A stretch of DNA of 10,038 nt from Giesbergeria sp. (GCA_017987055.1 JAGNUJ010000054.1:1-10038), one strand, 5' to 3'. Positions 1 through 7,206 are shown, counted from the first letter of the stretch. Notes: generated by a model from the letters alone, not told the origin. Made by a program: numbers and translations.

Positions 1-150
1 AACCAGTGCGCCATTGCAAACCAACAGCCGCCAGCGTCGTGCTGGTGCATGGGCACGGCGATTGCAGCGGAAGCATTGGCGCTCATCCCCGAGGCCGAGC
101 GCGGTCAGCGCTGCATTTGCCCGGCCTGCGCGCGCGGCACATCGCTTTAA
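1..150 (+). CDS. Cysteine-rich CWC family protein, C-terminal part (5' end outside window)
   Basis: The first reading frame is open from the window edge to a TAA at 148-150 and gives 49 residues beginning NQCAIANQQP. It contains the pattern that names the Cys-rich CWC family: an N-Q-C-A-I block, then SCWCM (residues about 13-17), then a stretch ending in I-P-E-A-E-R, then CICPACA (about 38-44). The regularly spaced cysteines look like a small metal-binding (probably zinc) fold, but the N-terminal Cys-Pro-x-Cys part lies upstream of the window. Function is not known for the family. Other frames here are also open, but only this one gives a recognisable protein and a stop just before the next gene. 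The amidotransferase starts 31 bases downstream on the same strand, so the two may be co-transcribed. Confidence 0.75.
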   Translation, partial: NQCAIANQQPPASCWCMGTAIAAEALALIPEAERGQRCICPACARGTSL

Positions 151-181
151 TCACTCAAAAAACTCTCGGACGAAATCTGCC

Positions 182-955
182 ATGTGCCAACTTTTGGGGA
201 TGAACTGCAACACGCCCACCGACGTGACCTTCAGCTTTAGCGGCTTTGCCCAGCGCGCCGGCAACACCGACGACCACAGCGATGGCTGGGGGATTGCGTT
301 TTTTGAGGACAAGGGCGTGCGCCATTTTGTGGATCACCAGCGCGCCCTCGACTCGCCGGTGGCCGACTTGATTCGCCGCTACCCGATCCAAAGCTGCAAC
401 GTCATCTCGCACATCCGCAAAGCCACGCAGGGCGCTGTCGCTCTGCAAAACTGCCACCCGTTTGTGCGCGAGCTGTGGGGACGCTATTGGGTGTTTGCGC
501 ACAACGGCGACCTGAAAGACTTTCGCCCGCGCCTGCACGGCTGTTTTCGCCCGGTGGGCGCCACCGACAGCGAGCACGCCTTCTGCTGGATCATGCAAGA
601 GCTGGCCAAATCGCACGCCCAAGTCCCCAGCATTGGCGAGTTGACGCTGACGCTGCGCGAGCTGGCGGCGCAGATTGCGCCGCACGGCACCTTCAACTTT
701 TTGCTCTCAAACGGCCAAGCGCTGTGGGCGCACGCCTCGACCCACCTGTTTTATCTGGAGCGGTGCCACCCGTTTGCCGCCGCGCAGTTGGCCGACGAAG
801 ATTTGCACGTCGATTTTTCGACCCAAACCTCGCCCAACGACAAGGTGGCTGTCATCGTCACCGCACCGCTGACCAGCAACGAGACGTGGACGGCGTTTGG
901 CCAGCGCGAGTTGAAGGTGTTTGTCGATGGCGCGGTGTATTTGGGCGAGGCGTAA
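182..955 (+). CDS. Class II glutamine amidotransferase (YafJ-type)
   Basis: A 257-residue protein beginning MCQLLGMNC. Class II (Ntn-type) amidotransferases use an N-terminal Cys2 exposed after removal of Met1. This decides the start at 182 even though the frame stays open further upstream. Visible family landmarks are DGWGIAF (34-40), SHIRKAT (76-82, with the glutamine-binding Arg79), NCHPF (90-94), AHNGDL (106-111, oxyanion Asn108-Gly109), and GATDSEHAF (126-134, substrate Asp129). The fold hydrolyses glutamine and releases ammonia, but YafJ-like proteins lack an attached synthetase domain and their acceptor is unknown. The start has only a weak upstream purine stretch. The gene is convergent with the ter operon, separated from the terA-like stop by 23 bases. 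A functional link with the ATP-grasp ligase of the operon is conceivable but not shown; the gene may simply be a chromosomal neighbour. Confidence 0.9.
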   Translation: MCQLLGMNCNTPTDVTFSFSGFAQRAGNTDDHSDGWGIAFFEDKGVRHFVDHQRALDSPVADLIRRYPIQSCNVISHIRKATQGAVALQNCHPFVRELWGRYWVFAHNGDLKDFRPRLHGCFRPVGATDSEHAFCWIMQELAKSHAQVPSIGELTLTLRELAAQIAPHGTFNFLLSNGQALWAHASTHLFYLERCHPFAAAQLADEDLHVDFSTQTSPNDKVAVIVTAPLTSNETWTAFGQRELKVFVDGAVYLGEA

Positions 956-971
956 GCCATAAGCCGTCAGC

Positions 972-997
972 AGCCGGCTCAGTCTTTGGTGCCGGCT
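972..997 (+). terminator. Possible weak terminator hairpin between convergent genes
   Basis: AGCCGGC at 972-978 and GCCGGCT at 991-997 are a perfect 7-base inverted repeat around a 12-base loop, followed on the plus strand by a short TTTG. It lies 16 bases past the amidotransferase stop and overlaps the last codons of the terA-like gene. The U tract is poor, so it could be chance in GC-rich DNA. Confidence 0.25.
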
Positions 998-2193
998 TTG
1001 AAGCGCAGGCCAAAGCCAAAACGCTCGCTGACCTGCTGGTGGGTGCTCTTGCCGCTGGCGTGCTCAAAGTATTCGACCAGCTTGGTGATTTGCAAGTTGC
1101 CGCCGTGGTTCTCGATCATGGCAATGGCGCACATCGAGGCGTTGGTGCCGTTGTCCAGCCGCACTTCCACCGGCGCGCGACCCGGCACCTCAATGGTCAC
1201 CACGCCGTTGGTGGCCGCCCAATTGGGCGCGCCGTCATAGATGAAGGTGAAGATCAGCACCCGCTTGAGCTGATGGAACTGGTCGCCGTTGATGAAAATG
1301 TTTTCTCCGTCGGTGCTGGTGCCGCAGCGGTCGTCGCTGTCGAGCTGGACGTAAGGCGGTAGATTGAAATTGCCCCAGCTCTCGCCCAGCGCCTGCACCG
1401 CACCGGGCGAGCCATCGGCCAACTCAAAAAAGCAACCCAAGTCGAGGTCTATGCCTTGGCTGGCGCGGACAGGCCGATGGCTCAGCATCCGATCGAGAAA
1501 GCCTGGCTTTTTCGTCTGCACCGGCGCAGGAGCGGCGTTTTGCTCCCATTTCAGGTTGACGCGGGTGCGGCCAAAGCCGCGGCTGCCGGTCTTTTCGAGC
1601 GAGATTTTGTCGCCGCGCTTTTCCAGCGTGATCTTGGACAGCGAGACTTTTTTAGCTTCTGGGGCGGGCACAGGAGTTGGTGCTGGTGACGCCTCAGTGC
1701 CGCCAAAGTGCTTCAGCAAGGCGGCCAGTCCGCCGCTAAAGCCTTGGCCGACGGCGCCATAGCGCCACTGGCCGTCGCGCTGGTAAATTTCGCCAACAAT
1801 GACGGCTTTTTCATCCTGAAAATCAGCGCCAGCAAAGGCAAAGCTGGTGCTGCCCAAGCGCATCGAACTGGCGCCGAGTTGGCGCATCGTGCCCTCGCCA
1901 CTGATGGCGGCGGTAAACACCAGCTTGTGGATTGAATCGGGCAGGCGCGCGACATCTACCGTGAAGGTCGCGCCGTTGTTCTGTAATTCGAGCGCTACGC
2001 CGCCGCCGGGGCAGGACTTTTGGTTGAAAAACACCATGTAGCGGTCGTCCGACAGCTGCCCGTTGGCGTCTAGGCCAAAGCAGCTGATATCGATTTCCAT
2101 GCCCTGCGCCGCCAGCGCCAGCACCACCGGAAATGCGCCGCTGCACTGCATGTCCGCCAGTTTTCCTTTTTGTCCACGCGTGAAATCGGTCAT
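979..2193 (-). CDS. terA: TerA-like tellurium resistance protein with two TerD-type domains
   Basis: A 404-residue protein, last gene of the operon. Domain 1 (about 1-165) has a TerD-like core, with EIDISCFGLD (33-42) where other members carry the D-x-D-L-D-A-S strand, and VGQGFSGGLAALL (148-160) like the TerD C-terminus. A Pro/Ala linker (about 168-180) follows. Domain 2 starts near 183 with KITLEKRGDKISLEK (187-201), which echoes the first residues of TerD proteins, and has a basic, proline-containing insertion (about 219-246). It continues with GIDLDLGCFF (247-256), PPYVQLDSDDR (279-289), IFTFIYDGAPNW (314-325) and CAIAMIENHGG (355-365), the conserved features I recall for the TerA C-terminal half. 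Length is close to the roughly 385 residues of plasmid TerA. The classical calcium loop GDNxTGxGDGDDE is missing in both halves. TerA is thought to take part in the ter stress assembly; its exact role is unclear. It lies 24 bases after the CitE-like gene. Confidence 0.88.
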   Translation of the reverse strand: MTDFTRGQKGKLADMQCSGAFPVVLALAAQGMEIDISCFGLDANGQLSDDRYMVFFNQKSCPGGGVALELQNNGATFTVDVARLPDSIHKLVFTAAISGEGTMRQLGASSMRLGSTSFAFAGADFQDEKAVIVGEIYQRDGQWRYGAVGQGFSGGLAALLKHFGGTEASPAPTPVPAPEAKKVSLSKITLEKRGDKISLEKTGSRGFGRTRVNLKWEQNAAPAPVQTKKPGFLDRMLSHRPVRASQGIDLDLGCFFELADGSPGAVQALGESWGNFNLPPYVQLDSDDRCGTSTDGENIFINGDQFHQLKRVLIFTFIYDGAPNWAATNGVVTIEVPGRAPVEVRLDNGTNASMCAIAMIENHGGNLQITKLVEYFEHASGKSTHQQVSERFGFGLRFKAGTKD

Positions 2194-2217
2194 TGTTTAA
2201 GCTTTCTTCAGGTGCGC

Positions 2218-3159
2218 TTAGGCTGCGCTGAGGGGAGGATTGGCGTCAATTTCGGTGTCGGCATGGCGTATGCCAAACACCCGCGCCTGCTCGACCACAC
2301 TGTGCGCCCAAGCGCGGTGGGTGGCGACTTCACACATCGAGTCGTGCATTTTGAAGACCGCCGGGCTGGCGCGGTCCATGATGCGCAGCGCCGCTTCCAT
2401 GTCGTTGTGGTGGACGCGGTAGTGCTGCTCGATCAGGGTAATTTGGCTAGGGTGAATGGCGGTTTTGCCGATCAGGCCGTGGGCAATGTCTTCTTCAATT
2501 TCTTGCGCCAGCAAGGCCGGCTGCCCCAAATGCTCAAACACCGGCGCGGTCAGCCCGAAGCCGTAGGGCACAAAGGTGGTGACCAGCCGAGAAATCACCA
2601 TGCCCAGCGGCGTGCGGTAAATCGTCATGCCACGCGGTCGGCGGATGCCCAATAAGGCCAGCAAGTCGTTGCCGCCAATGCGCAGCGCCAAAATGTGCTC
2701 GCGCACGCCGGGCTGCTCTAGGCACTGGCGAAACAGCTTCATTTCCGCCTCGTCAAACACCTCAACCGTCTCCAGCGTCGGCATCAGCCCATAGTGGGTA
2801 TTGCTGATTTGGCGGACTTGGCGAATCTGCTGAAAGTAGGCGTCAAAGTTGTGCCGCGTCGCTTTGGGCAGCACAAAGCCGGTCAGCCGCTGCGCGCCGG
2901 GCATGGCGATGACGCGCCGCAGCACCTCGGGGCTGCGCACGCGCACAAAGCGGTCGATGTTGGAGCGCGGTGGAAGCGCTTGCAGTGCCAATGACAAATT
3001 GCACAGCGCGTCGCCGAGTTCACTTTCCAGCACCGCATCTTCAGTGCAAAAAATCAGCGAGCGCACCGCTCCCAACAGTTCGCCCCGGGCAATCTGCTGC
3101 AAATTTTTGTGGGTGGCGGGCACATAAAGCGATGCTCCGAGCATTTTTCTTTCAGCCAT
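2218..3159 (-). CDS. HpcH/HpaI aldolase / citrate lyase beta (CitE)-like protein of ter operon
   Basis: A 313-residue TIM-barrel enzyme of the CitE/HpcH group, which makes or breaks C-C bonds next to a carboxyl or CoA thioester group using Mg2+. Visible landmarks are FCTEDAV (37-43), the basic RVRS strand (73-76) where CitE has RVN, GFVLPKA (94-100), a metal-site acidic motif around LETVEVFDE (129-137, Glu130), RIGGNDL (160-166, Asp165), and GKTAIHPSQI (231-240) typical of the family C-terminus. The ATG at 3159 is chosen: it lies 6 bases after the StiP-type gene stop and has GGATGG upstream. A TTG at 3165 and an ATG at 3144 are alternatives. The substrate is unknown; the context points to a late step in building the ter-linked metabolite. 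The gene is not part of a citrate lyase operon, as no alpha or gamma subunit is nearby. Confidence 0.87.
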   Translation of the reverse strand: MAERKMLGASLYVPATHKNLQQIARGELLGAVRSLIFCTEDAVLESELGDALCNLSLALQALPPRSNIDRFVRVRSPEVLRRVIAMPGAQRLTGFVLPKATRHNFDAYFQQIRQVRQISNTHYGLMPTLETVEVFDEAEMKLFRQCLEQPGVREHILALRIGGNDLLALLGIRRPRGMTIYRTPLGMVISRLVTTFVPYGFGLTAPVFEHLGQPALLAQEIEEDIAHGLIGKTAIHPSQITLIEQHYRVHHNDMEAALRIMDRASPAVFKMHDSMCEVATHRAWAHSVVEQARVFGIRHADTEIDANPPLSAA

Positions 3160-3165
3160 CAGCAA

Positions 3166-4275
3166 TCAGCCATCCAAGGCGCTTTGAATCAGAGAAACCG
3201 CTTGGTAGGGCAAGCGGGCATCGACGATGCAAGGCACCGATTTTTCAGCCGCCAGCAATTTCAAGTGGGCGACATCGGGCGCCTCGGGGTCGCGCAGTAT
3301 CAGCAGGCGCGGCACCCGGCGCAGCAGCACCCGGGTGGCTTCACCGATGCCGGGCTTGATCAAATTGACATCGGTAATGCCATGTCGCGCCATCGTGGCG
3401 TTGAGAAATGCAGTCGAAATGGCCGCCACCTTGGCCCGATCGACCGGCACAGGCGCGGGCAAGCTGTGGCGCGCCGCCTGCGCCACGCCCTCGGCAATCA
3501 AGCTGTCGGCAAACGCGCGCGACTGGTCGTGTGCGGCAAATTCTTCGTAATAGACGCAGCCGTGAAAGTCGCCAGCGCCAATCGATGCGTTCAGCACCGA
3601 GCGGCTGACCAGTCCGGACACGGTGGCGTTCAAGATGCTGGAGGGAATCAAATAATCAGCCGACGAGGCCGCACAGGCGGCGGTGCCCGCCAAGTCGGAC
3701 AGCACATACAGGCCGGCGTCGATGGCCAGCCTATGGCGCTGGTTGAAGTCGCCCACAGCCTGCTCTAACACCTGTGAAATCACGCCTTTGCCCGTCCAGC
3801 CGTCGATGAAGACGATGGATTCAGGCGCATGTCCCTGGTGCAAGATGTGCTGCAGAGCGACCTCGTCAATGCCCCGGTCGCGCACGATGGAAACGGAGTA
3901 ATGGGTCACTTCATCCGCTGCAGTCGCGCCACGCCCCATCACTTGCTGCAGCAGGTGCTTGAGGATGACGCCCACCGGCGTGCCAGCGCGCACCAAAGAG
4001 ACCAGCGTGATCGGGCCGCTGCGCCGCGCGGCAATCAACGCGGCCAGCGTCAGACAGTCACGCGCCATCTGCGGCCGGTTGGCAGTGCAGGCCTGCTGAA
4101 AAATCTCCAGATAACGCGGCGATGGCAGCGCTTCGGGCGAGAGCATTTCGCTGTAGTGCCGCGCGCCGGACTGGATCAGGCGCTCTTTCTGCGCCACGTC
4201 CAGCAACGGCAGCGGTGCCAAGCGCTTGAGCAAAAAGGTGACGTCTTCTGGGCGGTAGCTGCCGCAAAAGCTCAT
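3166..4275 (-). CDS. StiP/PRTase_1 family protein with C-terminal PELOTA-type RNA-binding domain
   Basis: A 369-residue protein. The N-terminal and central part matches what I know of the family annotated as 'cysteine protease StiP' or phosphoribosyltransferase-like: CGSYRPEDVTFLLK (4-17), ERLIQSGARHYSEML (31-45), LVSLVRAGTPVGV (91-103), HYSVSIVRDRGID (125-137) and IVFIDGWTGKG (154-164). The last resembles a PRPP-binding loop (hydrophobic, acidic, then T-G-K-G), so I favour a phosphoribosyltransferase over a protease. The end (about 304-365, from LIKPGIGEATRVLLRRVPRL) fits the PELOTA/L7Ae-like RNA-binding domain described for this family. The ATG at 4275 overlaps the HAD stop as ATGA, which fixes the start and suggests translational coupling; an upstream in-frame extension lies within the HAD gene. 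A role in making a nucleoside-like compound is inferred from family and context. Confidence 0.85.
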   Translation of the reverse strand: MSFCGSYRPEDVTFLLKRLAPLPLLDVAQKERLIQSGARHYSEMLSPEALPSPRYLEIFQQACTANRPQMARDCLTLAALIAARRSGPITLVSLVRAGTPVGVILKHLLQQVMGRGATAADEVTHYSVSIVRDRGIDEVALQHILHQGHAPESIVFIDGWTGKGVISQVLEQAVGDFNQRHRLAIDAGLYVLSDLAGTAACAASSADYLIPSSILNATVSGLVSRSVLNASIGAGDFHGCVYYEEFAAHDQSRAFADSLIAEGVAQAARHSLPAPVPVDRAKVAAISTAFLNATMARHGITDVNLIKPGIGEATRVLLRRVPRLLILRDPEAPDVAHLKLLAAEKSVPCIVDARLPYQAVSLIQSALDG

Positions 4276-5024
4276 AGCGCAGCCACCGTCAAAGCCGCCA
4301 GCTGGGTGCCGCTGGGGACGATGGCGTAGTCGCAAGCGGCCATGAAGCGCGCATCCGATTGGCTGTCGCCCATGCCCAGCGTCAGGATGTCGCCGTGCTC
4401 TGCTTCGAGCCGATCGCGCAGGTAGTTAACCGCGCGTGCCTTGTTGAGCGTTTTGGGCAGCACCGCCAAGTTGTTGCCATTGCGGTGCAGGTAAAAATCT
4501 TGGCCGGCGCTGGCAATCCACGGCGCTAGGGCTTCGCGCTCAATGCGTTCTAGGCGTTCGGCCTGTTTATCGGGGTCTTTGACGACGATATAAAAAGGCG
4601 TGGCGTAGTCTTCAATCAGACGCGCCCGCCCCTTCAAGCCGACGCGCGCTGAATATTCATCGATCAGTTCTATCGCCTCTTTCAGGCCGTCCAACGCGCG
4701 CGCCATATCAACGCGCATCGTCTCAATCCAAACGGCATCGAGCGCACCACCAGGCTCCAGCACTACGCCACCGTAGTCAATGATGGCGTAGCTGGAGAAC
4801 GCCAAATCAACCCGGCTCAGTGCGTCGCGATTGCGCGCTGTGGCTGGAATCAAGGTCATTTCACGGTCCATCAGCGCAAAAAAAGCGCGCTGGCGCGGGG
4901 TAGTGAAGGAGCAAACACTGCCGTCTTTCAAGTAGGCGGCGGGGTGCAGGTCTACTTCATCGGCGCATTTTCCAGGGGTCTGGAACAGGGTGTCGTCAAG
5001 GTCAACGAACAGGAATTTCTTCAC
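4272..5024 (-). CDS. HAD family hydrolase of ter operon
   Basis: A 250-residue haloacid-dehalogenase-type phosphatase. Motif I is FVDLDDTLF (6-14), with nucleophile Asp8 and acid/base Asp10. Motif II is probably the Thr of PATAR (60-64), motif III a Lys in KTLNKARAV (191-199), and motif IV is GMGDSQSDARF (217-227), which binds Mg2+. A long cap between motifs II and III suggests a Cof/sucrose-phosphatase-like type that acts on a small phosphorylated metabolite. The start is GTG at 5024, placing MKKFLFVDLD at the N-terminus; it overlaps the preceding PRTase gene by 23 bases. The stop overlaps the next start as ATGA. In context it could dephosphorylate the nucleotide-like product of the PRTases; the substrate is not known. 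Confidence 0.9.
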   Translation of the reverse strand: MKKFLFVDLDDTLFQTPGKCADEVDLHPAAYLKDGSVCSFTTPRQRAFFALMDREMTLIPATARNRDALSRVDLAFSSYAIIDYGGVVLEPGGALDAVWIETMRVDMARALDGLKEAIELIDEYSARVGLKGRARLIEDYATPFYIVVKDPDKQAERLERIEREALAPWIASAGQDFYLHRNGNNLAVLPKTLNKARAVNYLRDRLEAEHGDILTLGMGDSQSDARFMAACDYAIVPSGTQLAALTVAAL

Positions 5025-6171
5025 TCAGCGTCTCAGATAAAAAATGGAAAAGACGCCCTTTCACCGCTGCGGCCAATTGGTAGAGCGCGGCATTTGGGGG
5101 CGTTTCGTGGCAGATAAAAACGTGATCGTATTGTCCGGGCACGACGTTGTAGACAAAGTTTTCGACGCCCTCGCCGTAGTTGTCTGGAAAAGCCAGCACA
5201 TGGCTGACTGCGCCCCATTGCAAAATCGGCGAACGGGTGGTCGATTGCACGAGCGTATTGACGCCGCGATCCTCTAGGGCACGCCCCAACAAGAAAGCCA
5301 TGTGCATGAACTCACCCGTGCCAAGCACCAACACGCGCTCATCGGGACTAATGTCGGCGCGCAAGCGCTCGGCCAGTGCGATAGGCTGTGCCAGAGAGCG
5401 ATCCAATCCTAACCGGCCAAAATCAGCGCTGGCACCGCGATCTGCATGGGCTTCAAACAACTGTGCGGCACCGGTCGACGGCTGCAGCTGGCCGGCGGTA
5501 AATGTGTATTCACCGCTGAGCGCCGCACCTATCGTCACTGGCAACCCAAAACGCTGCGACAGCGCCGCATTGGCTTGCGCACCCATAAAGTTGGTAATAG
5601 TGGCCAGATGCATCCGCTCCAGCGCCGGGTTAAGCGTGCGACATGCAGCAGTCAGGTTCCAGAAGGTGTTGCCAGTGCTGGCTTCATCATCGACCAGCAC
5701 CAGTGAACGGGCATTCAGCAGCAATCGCTGCAACGCAGCATCGGTGGGGCGGTGCAAAAACTGCCTTGGCGCATGGCTGTGCGCCTCGGCAAATTCAATG
5801 ATTGGCGTGTCGCTAACGTGGTAGCGCGAGGTGTGCAGGAACAAGGCTTCACGCTGTGGGTGCGCCGCCCGATAGGCTTCAAAAACGCCTTGCCCCAAAC
5901 CAATAGCGGTTTCGGCCAGTGCGATAAAAACCACTGGGCCGGGCAAATCAACAGGTACTTGCGCTGCCAGCGCGGTGTGGATGTCGTACATCAGGCGCGG
6001 CGTGACTGGCCAATGTTTGCCCAGCACTTTGCTCAAAAACAGAAAGCCGCGCTTGGCATTGGCACGTGCGGCAAAGCCGATCAAGTCATCGAGGTGGAAA
6101 AGTCCGGCATCAACGCTCAACTCCATCAAGCCGGTGGGCAACTCAATGCGCACCCCTGGAAAGGCACTCAT
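5002..6171 (-). CDS. Phosphoribosyltransferase (PRTase_2) with C-terminal TRSP domain
   Basis: A 389-residue two-domain protein. The N-terminal half is an orotate-PRTase-like fold: RGFLFLSKVLGKHWPV (41-56), a flexible segment with FIALAETAIGLGQGV (82-96), and the PRPP-binding loop LVDDEASTGNTF (159-170), with two acidic residues followed by A-S-T-G. The C-terminal half holds TTRSPI (311-316), the Thr-Arg-Ser-Pro signature after which the TRSP domain is named, preceded by VLVLGTGEFMHMAF (280-293), which looks like a nucleotide-binding strand-loop. The enzyme is expected to attach ribose-5-phosphate from PRPP to an unknown base or to act in reverse. The ATG at 6171 overlaps the ATP-grasp stop as ATGA. 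This is one of two PRTase-like enzymes in the operon. Family assignment is firm; substrate is unknown. Confidence 0.9.
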   Translation of the reverse strand: MSAFPGVRIELPTGLMELSVDAGLFHLDDLIGFAARANAKRGFLFLSKVLGKHWPVTPRLMYDIHTALAAQVPVDLPGPVVFIALAETAIGLGQGVFEAYRAAHPQREALFLHTSRYHVSDTPIIEFAEAHSHAPRQFLHRPTDAALQRLLLNARSLVLVDDEASTGNTFWNLTAACRTLNPALERMHLATITNFMGAQANAALSQRFGLPVTIGAALSGEYTFTAGQLQPSTGAAQLFEAHADRGASADFGRLGLDRSLAQPIALAERLRADISPDERVLVLGTGEFMHMAFLLGRALEDRGVNTLVQSTTRSPILQWGAVSHVLAFPDNYGEGVENFVYNVVPGQYDHVFICHETPPNAALYQLAAAVKGRLFHFLSETLSEEIPVR

Positions 6172-7199
6172 TGCAGTTCAGTCGCGGTGGAAATTTCGCC
6201 CACGCGTATGCCTGAGCGAATGGCTGGAATGGGCAAGCCGTCAAAGCCGCGATCAAATCCGACCAAGGCCAAGTAAGGCAGATTCGGGCCAGCGAGGCAG
6301 GCCATGGCAATCCCACCGGACATGCGCGGATTAATCTCCAATAAACCCAGCCCGCTCTGACCTTCGCGGAACTGGACGTTGAAAACACCGTTCAAGCCAT
6401 AGGCCGCCGTGAGCTGGCGAGTGCTTTCCAGAATGTCATCGCGCAGGTCAATGCTTTGGCCTTGACCGGCGAGCAGCGATTTTTTGCGCGGCACCGCGCA
6501 AATCAAACGCCCGTTGTCGCCAACACAATCCACGCTGAATTCATGGCCATGCAGGTATTCCATCACCAGCATGGTGCGAAACTGACCCATGGTAGCCAAA
6601 CCGCGCCGCAAGTCGTCTAAGCCGATGTGGTACTGCACACCCTCCAGCAACAATTGCGCACTCGAGCGCGCTTCATCCAGCACGCTAAACCCTAGCCCAT
6701 ACACCGATACCGAGGGCTTGATACACAGCTGCGCATGGTCTCTTCGCAGTTCGCGGTAAGCCACGTCAAATTCTTCAGCGGTTTCAACAACACGGAACGC
6801 AGCCGGCGGCGTGAGCGGTACATCGACCGTTTGGTAAAAGCGCGCCTTGTCGTGCAGCAGGTGCAGCATCTCTTGCGAGGCAGCGCATAGCACGCGCGTG
6901 CCTTGCGCCGCAAACTGTTCACGCGCAGCGCTGATAAGGCTAGCTTCTTTGCCCGGGATAAAAATCCCAATACGCTGGGAGTGGCAGAAGTCGAGACACC
7001 ACGCGATGTAAGCATCGCCCTTCAATCCACTGGGCTCGACGGCTAATTCATGCGCGGCCAATAAAGCCGGTGCATGTGGATTAGTGTTGCTGCACACAAT
7101 CCGGTAATTGCCTAACCCATCCGCTTCATCCGCTTGGCGAATAAGGCGAATAGCAGCGCCGACGGAGGAAAATGTTTTATTGAACCAGACACGCTCCAT
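6168..7199 (-). CDS. ATP-grasp ligase of ter operon
   Basis: A 343-residue ATP-grasp protein. Key positions are DKARFY (117-122) at the start of the grasp, LCIKPSVSVYGLGF (158-171) with ATP-binding Lys161 and a glycine loop, LVMEYLHGHEFSVDC (211-225) with the adenine-contacting Glu214, and GLGLLEINPRMSGG (283-296) with the Mg2+-binding Glu-x-Asn and following Arg. The EFSVD and EINPRMSGG forms are like carbamoyl-phosphate synthase-type and amino-acid ligase ATP-grasps, so the enzyme probably activates a carboxylate as acyl-phosphate and joins it to an amine. The N-terminus (FNKTFSSVGAAIRLI) forms a pre-ATP-grasp domain. The start follows the terZ-like stop by 7 bases, with AAGG of the terZ end as a likely ribosome site. 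Its substrate is not known; context suggests decoration of the ribosylated product. Confidence 0.9.
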   Translation of the reverse strand: MERVWFNKTFSSVGAAIRLIRQADEADGLGNYRIVCSNTNPHAPALLAAHELAVEPSGLKGDAYIAWCLDFCHSQRIGIFIPGKEASLISAAREQFAAQGTRVLCAASQEMLHLLHDKARFYQTVDVPLTPPAAFRVVETAEEFDVAYRELRRDHAQLCIKPSVSVYGLGFSVLDEARSSAQLLLEGVQYHIGLDDLRRGLATMGQFRTMLVMEYLHGHEFSVDCVGDNGRLICAVPRKKSLLAGQGQSIDLRDDILESTRQLTAAYGLNGVFNVQFREGQSGLGLLEINPRMSGGIAMACLAGPNLPYLALVGFDRGFDGLPIPAIRSGIRVGEISTATELQ

Positions 7200-7206
7200 A
7201 CAAACC

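Noticed and set aside
14..181. N-terminal extension of the amidotransferase frame upstream of 182
   Set aside because: The enzyme needs Cys at position 2 after the start Met, which only the ATG at 182 gives, and the upstream DNA codes for the end of a CWC protein in another frame.
155..685. Minus-strand open frame opposite the amidotransferase
   Set aside because: A shadow of a GC-rich gene; no recognisable motif.
475..1362. Long plus-strand open frame (295 codons) across the amidotransferase end and terA
   Set aside because: It runs antisense to the terA-like gene and out of frame with the amidotransferase, both well supported; its protein is Arg/Ala-rich and resembles no family.
3160..3165. 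TTG start for the CitE-like gene
   Set aside because: An ATG two codons later fits equally well with a purine-rich site upstream; TTG is less likely.
3109..3768. Plus-strand open frame of 219 codons opposite the StiP-type gene
   Set aside because: Antisense to a gene with clear family motifs; the translation is compositionally odd and unrecognisable.
3166..4275. Cysteine protease activity for the StiP-type protein, as its family name implies
   Set aside because: No Cys-His catalytic pair is evident from the sequence, while the IVFIDGWTGKG loop fits a PRPP-binding transferase.
4276..4335. Twenty-codon upstream extension of the StiP-type gene
   Set aside because: It lies inside the HAD gene, and the conserved CGSYRPEDV N-terminus and the ATGA overlap support the start at 4275.
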